Part shown: one piece after another, positions 14,901 through 26,900 of the stretch
Numbering within the stretch: position 1 is the stretch's first letter
Layout of the letters: every line of letters starts with the position of its first letter
DNA from: Psoroptes ovis
Taxonomy: Eukaryota; Arthropoda; Arachnida; Sarcoptiformes; Psoroptidae
Direction of reading: 5' to 3'
DNA length: 64,000 nucleotides
Assembly (NCBI GenBank): GCA_002943765.1
Contig: PQWQ01000040.1
Coordinates: 206,918 to 270,917, forward strand
The notes under the pieces: generated by a model
What the model was told of the DNA's origin: nothing
The model's database searches: none
The model's input: the letters and a program-made list of their open reading frames with translations, nothing else
Translations under genes and position numbers: made by a program

Positions 14901-17900
14901 AAAGTGAAAATGACAATAAATTATATCGTGAAAGGGGCTTTAAATATGATTGTTTTTTGATGAAAAGAAAAGGTTTGATTAAAGTTGAATTTCTTGAAAA
15001 TCAAAGCAGAAAAATGTCAAAGATTTGATGATTCAAAGTTCAAATAATTTTGAATTTTTAAAATTTTTGAGTTTTTGAAAATTCGAATTTCGAATCAAAA
15101 CAAAAGTTTTAAATTTTTTTTCCCCGGAAAGTTTTCTTCACTGCATTTATTTTTTCGTCGAATTTTTCCTGGAAAATTTCTTTGAACTAAATTAACCAAT
15201 CAATCAATCATTGATCAATCAAAATCATAATTGAGTTTATTTGGAAGGGAAACATAACGAAATGGTCAACCGTAAAATTCCTTGAAATTTCAGATTTTCT
15301 TACACTAAAATTTAAATTAAATCTGAATTAAAATTAAAATTAAAATTAAAACTAATCAATCAATCAAATGATTTAATTGAAACACATGTATTCGTTGTTG
15401 TTGTTATGGAATACAAAAAATATGATTTTGGCACAGAGAGAACAGATCAAAATTATGATTTTGACTTTAAAAAATGATTGGAAACATTTCAAAAACATTC
15501 ACATCTCTATTGATTCAATATTGACTCAATTTGAAAATTCGTAAAATTTCCCGATTGATTCAGTGATTTTGAGTGAAACATTCTTGCGCTCATATACCAG
15601 TACCGGAATATATTGACTCATACCGGATTGAAATTGTCTGACCCGTGTGATTGATTAATTCATCACATAACAAACAATAAACGATCCAAACTACCGAATG
15701 AATGGCTGCCACACACACATCAATTACCAAGCATCACATTGTCGATTCAAATCAATTCAACTCAATCGATTGATTATTCAAAATTCATTTGATCAAAAGT
15801 TTTTGTTTTTCGTTTCATTTTTACCCGAAGACTTGCAGAATTTTCGGGAAATTCGGGATTCCATGAAATTCAAATTTTTTCAAATTCATTTTATTCAAAA
15901 AAAATATGAGGCTATTTTCAATGTCAAAATAAAGGAAATTATTTTTTTTTTTTTTTTTTTGGATATTTGAAAGTTATGTTAGTGTAATTAGAACATGAAT
16001 ATGAACATGATAAATATATATTTGGAATCAATTGTGGCATATTAGAAATTGTTTTGTTTTTTTTTCAAAGTTATTAAAGTGTTTAACATTTTGTTTTCAA
16101 GATATATTAGATATTGAGATATTAAAGTGTGATTTGATAATTTTGTTAAATGTATGTGTGAATTATTCTGAAAATGTAATTATTGAGATTTTTTTTTCTG
16201 TAATTTTCTTAACAATAAAATAATGAATTTTTCAATTGTTCATTCAATTTCACCAAACGATTCAATTGTTGAATAACATGTCGCTCAAACTCTTCCATAT
16301 TTGCGGGCGGTATATCACGGCTAAAATGTTGTGCTTCAAGATGCAATTTAGATCGATATGCACAAAGATCAGCATAACGAACTGGGACTGGTAATGCGAT
16401 TGTACCACGATATCGTGTGCAATTATGACAAAGATAGAAACAAAGTTTCTCCAATCCATCCATGTTCAATTGTCTTCGTTCATAATCATTGTGCAATACC
16501 ACGTATTTTAATGGACGAGATGTGCCCTGAATGAACATGATGAAATGAATCAATAGTGACTTTGAGTTGAAAAACATGAATGTACTTACCAATTGTGAAA
16601 AATGTGAATTTATGAAAAATGTGCAATAATTTGGATCGGTAATGGTGTGATCAACAACTGTACCGGGCGGAACATTATGGACTGGACGATCCGGAGTACC
16701 ACCAGGTGTTTTCAAAGCGAATCGTGTTTGATGTCCTTTTTGAGTGACAATATAAACCATTTTACCTTTTTTAATACGTTTTCGAATTGCCGTGCGAATC
16801 TGATTGATTTCACTTTCAGCATATTCAAATTGTCCTTCAGATATACCATCACGGAAAACGATGAAATTTTCCGGCAAATAATTATTTACTTTGACATATT
16901 CATCCAATAATTCATCAATCATTTCTTCTAAAACAGTAACCATTTCATCTTTTTCACGTTTCTGCACGCATACACTCGCCGAATAAAGTGTGAATTGATG
17001 ATCATAACTTCCAATTGCACAAGCAATTGAACTCTGAATTTTTTCACGGTCATTGGGATGATTTACGTCGATACCTATGGCCATCGTTTTAGTATGATCG
17101 ATTGGCAAAGATTTTAAATCAACTTCTTCAATGAAACTATTTTTACCACATAATTTGCCATTTACTTTCAACAATAAATTTTCCAAATATCCTCGATTAC
17201 GTCGTTTAACTTTTTGAAATTCCATACATTGTGTAGCAATACCGAATTTCTGGTCACCAAAATGTTTTATCATTTGATAAAATTTTGAAGCTATGATGGA
17301 TGAATGAATATATTAGAATATGTTAGACAGTCAAAAATATTATTACTTACTTCCATGTGGTAGTACAAAAAATAGCAATTTGACATTAGGTATTTTCTTC
17401 AAAATATTCAAAAAAATATTTTTTAGTAATCGGATATCATCTTTACCAATTGCTGATGACACCTTTGCAAGACATCGAGACAAATCCATACCATATCGTT
17501 CACCAGTTTGTTTTATGTCTCGAACAATCTGTTCAATATCACTTTCACTAAATTTTCCATCAAGGCTGAAAAAAGCCCATTCAATTGGACCAAATGTTTT
17601 GGCCAATCTTTCATTACGACCAGCTCCGCATAGTCTCGGTGGATCTAATTGCCGGCCATTAAATCGCACAGGTTTAGCCAATAATTCAACGCCATAATGA
17701 CTTAACTGTTCAACATCATTTGCCAAAGTTTTAGAAAAGTTGGCAACATGATTGAAATAAATGATTGGTTTATGTGTTGCCATTCGCAATAATTCATTCG
17801 TGAGAGTTCCGTCCATTTTAGAATTATTCAAGAATTGTTTTTCCTTCATGAAACATAGTTCAAGTGGAATCGCCGTTTGTTTATTCATGGACAATACACA

Positions 17901-20900
17901 TGGATAATCTTCAGGAGTTATATTATATTTCATTTGGAAATATTCTTGAACACTGATTGGTGTTTCTCTTTTATCATCATTTTTGAGCAAAAACGTAATG
18001 TCTTTAGGTCTACGTGATGTTAATGATTTTATGACCACTTTATTTTTTCTGCCATGAATGTGAGTCGTGTACACTTCTAATCCATGGATCAGTTCACTAA
18101 CTTGTCCAATCTCGCGTTCGTTAAAACCTTTTGGGTCGCCATCACCTATCAAGGCAACTAGTTGCAACAATGTTTCACAATCAAATGAGATCAAACATGA
18201 TGTTTTAAGGTGTAAATTTAATGATGGTCCCATTTCAGTTAAATGTACAGCCATACTAAATCCTTGTGCAAATTTGGCCCATCTTTTCGGAGTATTAATT
18301 ATGCCATTATTAGTATCATATAAATTACGACGATGTTGATGATACATTGAGCTTGCAACATTATGAAATAACAATTCCAAAAATGATATGGCAACACGTG
18401 GCACGTCCGAAGATCTGCCAGCATAATATTCAATTATCCCTGTTAAATCAATCGTGTTGACAAGAGAAAATTTCACTGAAAATTTCTTGGTTCGACCTTA
18501 GGGAATTATAAATGGAGAAATAAGTTATGAAAAGAAAAAAGATCGGAAAAATGTACCGAACATACCTTCAATGGTTGCAGTTAAATTTTTTTGCACATCA
18601 TCAACATTCAATGTTTGAGTAAAATAAAAATTTTTATAATTGTCGTGAACAATATATTTGGATTTCACCACAGATCGATTCACATTGAAGAATTCTTTGA
18701 ATAATTCTTCCGAATTACGGATAAAATATTTTTGTTTAGCCAAATTGATTTTCTCCATTTTCTCACGATCTTTTTCGACCTCAAGATCTTCTTTATCGAT
18801 AAAATCAAAATCCAAATTGTAATGATAAATAAGCATTGGTTGAATATTAATTTTCATGTAATTGGCCAATAATTCAATTTTTTTTCCACTTTCACCATGC
18901 GGGAATTCATTTGATTTTTCAATGGCATATTGTTCGGTTTCGGGATATGATGAAAAAGTTTTTGGTTTCGGACGAACAAAATTACCAGCATCGCCACCAC
19001 CACCGCGATCACGACCATATTCAGATCTTCCACCATCGCCACCACCGCGATCACGACCATATTCCGGTCTACCAGTATCACCACGATGTTCTGGACGTCC
19101 ACGATAACCACCACCACCGCCGCCGCCGCCACCGCGGCCATCACTACGATCACCACCAAATCGTGGACGATCACCACGATCATCACTTCGTCCAGAACCT
19201 TGAAAAATACAAAGATATTAATCATTAAAAAAAAAAGAAAAAAAATAATCAAAAGCAAACAAATACCTCGAATTGAAACTTCTTCCATTTGTCGGCCGAG
19301 TCTTCGAACTTCGGCCGCCGGTGCGTCTTCACCTTGTCGCTGCTGGCCAGGAGGACCACCTCGGCCGATAGCACCACGAAAGCCTGAACGGCCACGAGAT
19401 CTGCCACGGGATTGCATTTTTTTAACAATTTAATCGATGAAAATTGATCGAGAATTATTTGAACAATTCGAAAAAATATATTTTAACGAGAGTTGAAACA
19501 AGAAACTCGATAAATGACGAAATTATTACGCATTTAGCATGCTATTTTATAGTAAAAATAGTGGGGAGGGAAAAGGAAATTTAGAAATTCATTTATCAGA
19601 TTTTCGAACCAATTGAAATTCGATAAACGAAAAATTCGATTTTTTCACATCATTCGAATATCGAATTTTTTCATCACTGGAAAAAGTTTCCGCGGAAATT
19701 GAGTAAAAAAAAAAAAAAAATTTACAAAAATGTCCTGTCCATAAACAACGAACGCGAATTTTCAACTCAAAATAAACAAAAAATTTTTAATCCGATTTTT
19801 AATCTTTTTTAATTTGATTTCAAATCACAGATCCACCAGATCAATTAAACATAACGATCATGCCAAAATTCATCAAAGAAAATGATACGGTAAGTAATCG
19901 TTTTCCTTCTATTCTTAAAATCCGAGAAAAACCCCCGTAAAGCCCCCACCCTCAAGAAATAAAGAAACATAGCTGGTAAATCTTAACAAATCGCTGTAAA
20001 ACATGATCGGTCCATGTTCTCGAATGTGTCTGCGTATGTTTAATAATGTATTCAACATACGCACACATACACATTTAATACTGATAAATGGTCAGCTTTA
20101 ATTTAATTGAATATTAAACAATATGAAACAAATAATATCGATAATAATTGACAGCTTAAGAAATAAAGATTGAAAACCTTGTAAATATCATGTAAAATAG
20201 CGCAACGGCCCATACAGCACCATGAAGAATTGATCAACGATTCCAATGATGTAGCATGATATCTTGTGTGAATCATGTCTTGAATATCGTTGGAATCGAA
20301 AATTCCATCGAAATATTAAAAAAAACAATATTTTTCAATGTCTTAAATCATGTCTTAGACGAATGACAATGATTTAAAGATGACAATGTTTGAAGATTAT
20401 TTATAGTTTAGTCAAGTTTATATCATATTTAAAGGTTTGAGCCTTATGTTTCAATGTTTTAAATTGAATAATCAATTTTTTTGTTCTTTACTTCATGTTT
20501 ACAGTCGTTTATTTTGTTGTTTTTGCTCAAAATAATACACTAAATATCAATATACTTTGTAAGATTGTCATATTGTCATCGAACAGAGCGTCTTTGTATA
20601 TTTAGTTTCAATCAAGGATTAAATCATCATTCATTCCATTCATTTCTTGTCTTATTTATCTCATGTCTTACTTCCATTCGATTCATTTATTTAACATTCA
20701 TCGAAGACGATCGATGAACGATCTACGATCGAAGACTATGAATGATGAATAACCAAACAGAGACAACGAAGAATGATATAAATCCAATCATATCAATGAT
20801 ATATCATTGTGGCCAATATGATATATATTTCGGGCCCATGCCAGTCTATTGGGCCAGATCAATTCTATGATGAAGCAAAGACAAGTAAAACATGTGATTA

Positions 20901-23900
20901 CAGTATTATCATGATCTGATAAATAGTTTAATGCTGCCCATAAGTTCTCTATTTGTTTGTTTGGTTGATTCGTTTCATATGAATTTAAATGATAACAAAT
21001 ACAATGATCAGCATTGATTTGTCCATAGAGTCCATAGATTTGTAAAAGTTTGTCCTAAAAGTCTTTAAGAATATTTTACTTATTTATTCTTGGTTATTTG
21101 AACAAACAAACTGAATGAATCAAATGAATTCAATGAGTGAATCAATGAATAAACCGAAGAATCAATGAATCAATGAAATGAATGATTGGAAACACATCAT
21201 CAATGAACACCAAGACCATACACCAAAGTAATTTGAAGCTAATCTTAAATACCAAACATTGGTTTTAGGTCGGTGTTTCTGTAGTACCAGATCGAATATA
21301 TGTTTCTAAGGCCTAAAACTATTTGTTTTTGGGAAAAGCAAAGCCTCGAAACCAAATCAACAGAGAAAACCAAACACACGAAGAACCAAACTCGAAAACC
21401 AACACGAAAACCCAAAATGATGATATTCTCTGTGAATTGAATAGATGTTCAATGTTTGAACTTTGAAGTTTAATACATCTTCGCAAGTAAATAAATGAAT
21501 AAATAAATAAAAAGTTTTCCCGAAAACCCCAAAATGAGCCAAAATGATGAAACATAATCAATAATATTGAATTTTTCGGCAACTTTCCGAAGCTGGCCAT
21601 CCATCTATTCATCTATATATGAGTGCATGTGTTTGTTTGATCAAAATTTTGATTTTCTGTGGTTTTCTTCGGTGGCCATTTCGGTGCCCGAACTGGCCAC
21701 TAACCATCAGTGTGTGAGTGTGTTGTGTATGAGTGTGAAACTCTGATCATCTTTGTACTTAATCAAAAATATGTGTTCGAAGGATGTCCATATATGAGAA
21801 TACATTAAATGTCCGAAATGTATTAGGTTGTCCTATAAGTTCTTGCCATTTTTCAAATGGAAAAAAAATTTAAAAAAAAGGCAAGAACTTATGGGACAAC
21901 CTCAATATTAACATATTGACAACAGCGAGCAATGAATGAATCAAGTCTTGGTGATTGTGTGTGTATGTGTGTTTGTATGAGGGTATTAGTGTGTGTTGGT
22001 GTGTGTGCGAGTGAATCAAAATCGATTACGCAGAGATCGATCGGTGAAATATCGCCGATCGTATGTGATTTGATTTAATTAAATTTAATTCGAATTCGAT
22101 TCCTATTGGATTCGAATTCGATTAAATCGAATCGAATCAAATCTAATCAATCAATGTTTGATTAAAGGAAAATCAAAGAAATGAATGAATTAATTGAAAC
22201 ATTTTTCGCAGATGATAATGATTCTGATGTATCTCAAATGACATGAAATCACAGCTGATTGTGATTACGATCCATGGAGCCCAATGGTCTCAATACATGG
22301 TGGCCAATGGTCACAATTCGATGATTTTCCCGGACCATTTTCCCGATTTTCCGAGCGATTCCGAATTTTAATTTTGAATTTACCCGAATTTCACAGGTCA
22401 AAATTGAATGTACCACAAACGAAAGTAATCCATGTCCTCGGTTGACCATGATTATGTCTTCACCCGATGATAATAGCGATGGCCATGGTCACAATAGCGA
22501 TGATAATCGATTAATACTGAGCAATGATCATGATGATACCGGTCATCAAGGACATTATGTAAATACCCGTACTGGAAAGCGAATACAGATACGTACATTG
22601 AACAATGATGATCAAGTTTTATTCAATGATAATCATCGAATGGATTGGCCAATGGCCGACGATATCAACGGTATCTTGTATCGAACTGAATGCCGCTCAA
22701 ATCAATCAATGCTGAATCCAATGAAGACGAATCGAATTGTTTACATTTTTCGTATTCGATCCGATGATGATCATATGAAATTTTCATGTATCGCCAATAA
22801 TCCGATGATTAAAAATCATGGTAAGTCATTGAAATTTTGATTATATCTAAGCCCCGTAGCCTCATAAAACCTTGAAAAATTTATTCTTGAAAACAAAAAA
22901 AATTACATTCTTAAATCCAAAAGTAGTCCATGTTAATGAATATAAATTGTATTCAATGGATTTTTACTGTTTTGTCTTCGAAGACAAACAAACACTGAAA
23001 ATCCTTTGTGAGCAGATTTAAGAACAATAATGCTCACTCTTTGAGCATTATTAAAACTCTAATATAAATTAATGTATTTTAAATTCATGAATCTAAATTA
23101 TCTTTCATTTCATTCCATTCCATCCATCCATTCCATTTTACCATTATTTCCAATGAAATAACGATAATAATACAAACAAACAAACCGACGATCACTTATG
23201 GGCTTTAAATCTTTGGTGTTTTGGATCATTAAAATGCAAATAACTTTGCCCGAACAAATTCATGAACTTTGTGAATCACTCCGTGAATGACTTTATGAAT
23301 GGCTCCTTTGCTCATCTGAAATTAATCTGAAACTGGAACTTCGGGACAACCTTGACAACGTCAACAACAACATCACCATCGACGACTATAATAACCATAA
23401 TGGGTAATGATATTCGAAATGTGCATCTGTGTATGTGCTTACACAAACATTCGAATCGACCATAAATCACCCACGATTGAAATAATTGAAAAACAACGAA
23501 ACTAAATACGAAATATTTAATTAAATAACTAATTAATTGGCTCGGATGTTTCCTGATGATTCCATGGCCACCGTGCAATGCAATTTGATTTAATTTTGGC
23601 TGCATTTCGAATCAACAATGCCCGATGATCTCCATGGACATCTTTCAGCGCTCCGTTCGGACAAAGTATTGGCCGTACATTGTAAGTATATGCATATTTT
23701 CAATTTGATTCGTTGTTGTTGTTTAATGATATCCATGTATTATCATCAATATTCATCGAATAGATAAGCCGAAATTTCCGAAACGTTTCGATGAAATTGA
23801 ACTGAATGAATTTGAAAATTATGAATCGATACTTCGATATCGATCAAATCCAATCATTAATTCCATTAAATTGTGGAAAATGCGTCAAGATTTTAGCTCA

Positions 23901-26900
23901 AATCACTCGTTAATTGATTGGAATCATATTCGTAATCATTTTGAATCGGATCATAATCTCAAATGGACACATTTGATTGATAATAATACAATCAGAATCA
24001 ATTTAAATAATGTTTCCATCAATGATAGTGGGTTATATGTGTTACAAGCATCGAATTCGATCGATTCATCGTTCATGTTCATACGTCTTGTGGTTCATTG
24101 TGAGTATTTGATTCATTCGTTTTAATCAATGTATAACCCTTCAACCCTTTGTTTTGACCCTTTGTCAACCCTTTTAAACTCTCTACCGCAGCTGTGATGG
24201 CAATCAACAACATACAGCTGTTGATATCGAAGCAGCTGAAAATGCTCAATGATCAACCGGAATCGATTGTTGCGAACGATGGTAAAAATGTTGAGATTTT
24301 CGATTTAAAGATGATCACCAACGAAGATAATCATTCATCTATAATGGACAATGGTCAATATTTTATTGAATTAATTTGTGATGTTAATGCAACGGATTTC
24401 GTTGATGATTATGATCGTATTAATCGTAATCGGCCATCGATATATTGGACCAAACAATTTTTGAGTCGTTATTCATCGAAAACGTTCGATTATTCCGCTG
24501 ATCAGCCCTCTGAAATCGGCCATTCTAATGATAATAATTTTGATTGGCTTCGTACAAACATATCAGAATCCTACGATAAAACCTCGGGAAGAATTTATTC
24601 AAAATTATTCGTAAATCGATTGGAATCTATCCATGATTCCGGCATTTATACATGTAATATTGAACCAAATCAATTCACAAATAGTCATCAAAATCAAAAC
24701 CAAGTGCAACAAACAATCAAAAATCAATCAATTATCATACGAATTGCTCATCGTCCATTGATTATAAATAATTTATACAACGATAATAATAATAACAGAA
24801 TTGCAGCCGATCCAAATGAATATTCAATCAAATTCATTTGTAATGCATTATCATTCAGTGATATCAATGAATTCGAATGGACACATATCACCAAAGATGG
24901 CCACCATCATCGACGAATTCCCATTACGAACAATGGTGATAAATATCGTCAAATTAATTCGAATTCGAAATTATCATCATTGTCATTAAAAACAATTGAT
25001 ATGATCAAGAAATCATATCATCAACATAATGAATTAATTATTTATAATTTAAATGACGCTGATTATGGTCAATATCAGTGTTCGGTACGAAATGATTTAG
25101 GTAATGCGACGGCCATGTTTGAATTGGTTCATAAAGGTAAGTTTCAAGGTTATTTTCATTTGTTTACATTGGAATTTGAGCCCGAATTCCAGCCAAAATT
25201 TTAATTAATTAATGGATAATCATTGTTTGCTTTGAATGTTTGTATTCACTTATCAACAACAGATAAACCTGAATGTCCAAAAAGTATCCGTATACTGAAT
25301 CAAACAAATCGTCGAATATTGTTACATTGGATCGCTGGTTTTGATTATGGCCATGAACAAACATTTACAATTCGGCTGTGGCCATACGATGGCCATAATG
25401 ATAACAACGGCGATAATTACAGTGATGATGCTGTTGATTATGACATAAATAATGGCAATGATAATGTAAAAATTTATGCAAACATAAGCAATAATTATTT
25501 TGAATTTGATAACCTTGAATCATCGAAACAATATCGTTTATTATTATGGTCCCGAAATCATTTAGGTCGCTGTTCACGGCCCTTAAAATATCAATTTAAT
25601 ACACTTTCAACGATGAAATATCGTCAGCAACAGCAGCACCAGCAACAACAAACATATCAGAAATCGATAAAACCTTTGTATTCATCATTAGATGACGATA
25701 ATGGTGGTAATAATGGTCGAAATATTGAAATTAATGATGATGATAATTTAAATATTTTAATGAACAATAATAATTATGAAGGTGGTAATCATCGTAATAA
25801 TCGTAATTATATGAATGGTAATAGCTTCAATGGTAATGGTAATGGCTTCAATGATGATGCCGATGCCCATAATAATGGTATAATCGATGATCGAGCCGGT
25901 TCTAAGACGTTAATGTCTTCGAAAACAACGACCAACGCGATAGGTGATCATCATCATCATCATTCAATTAATCATCGTCAGGATCATCATCATCATCATT
26001 TTTCAATGAATCATTTGTTTAATGAAGATTTTTTTGAATTTACCATATTCGTATTCATCGTATTTATAATTATCGTGCTAATTACAATCTCATTGATAAT
26101 ATTTACTATTGTTTATTTGCGTAAACGTAAACAATTTAATGGTAGTAATGGTCACAATGGTGGCAGTAATAATTGTAATAATGATCGTCAAAGTAATCAT
26201 CTTAATGATGATGATGATGATACGAAGCCATCGAACGATATTAATGATGATGGTAAAACAATGATGCCTGAATCCCCGATGAACGATGTCCCAAATATCA
26301 ATGATAATGCATCGACCATCGTTTATGATGACTCGACATTCGTTCTTGATGATCCTCAGCACCGTGGTTTCCATGATTTTCAGCCAATCCCCGAACATCA
26401 ACAATCGATTCTTGCTGATTCTACTGCTTATCATATCATCGAAGCTGCTACTGGAGCCAATGAAACCAATGATAATGATGGAGATTCGAAATTAATTACA
26501 AGAAATAATCATCATCGGCCACCATCGTCGACGATCATTATGAATGATCATTATATTAATATCGTGGATTATGCCAGCAGCGCAGCGATGGCATCAGTGG
26601 CGGCCTCAACCACCGCCACAACAACAACAACCGCTCAGCCATCATTTCTCACTATCGCCTCCAGCGACGGCTCATTGAGTCCATCATATTCTACATCTTT
26701 TAATATGCCGCAACATCAGCATCAATTTATTCATGAATATCCATATCATGAGTTAACATCGACAACAACAGCAGCAGCAGCAACGATCGGTGAATCGAAT
26801 TACGATCCTTCGAAGCTTCAAACATTGACCAGTGATTATGGTGGACAATTGCAACAATATTTGCTGTCACATCAACAGGTAAGTGTCAAAATTTTGAATG

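Larger units (their letters stand above)
9670..19830 (+). other. 10.2 kb intron of the adhesion gene that hosts the Argonaute gene
   Basis: The exon at 9468-9669 ends in phase 1 with GTAAGT. The next in-phase Ig exon starts at 19831 after ATCACAG. Between them lie ten foldback copies (9727-14425), then about 1.8 kb of plain AT-rich DNA, then the complete antisense Argonaute gene (16209-19417), then about 410 bp that should hold the Argonaute promoter. No other exon is recognised. Confidence 0.75.

Noticed and set aside
15698..15970. Open frame left of the Argonaute gene
   Set aside because: No start context or family signal; composition is that of the AT-rich intron.
20930..21070. GCCCATAAGTTCT (about 20937) and TTTGTCCTAAAAGT (about 21050), single arms resembling foldback ends
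   Set aside because: No matching second arm in reach; too short to call an element.
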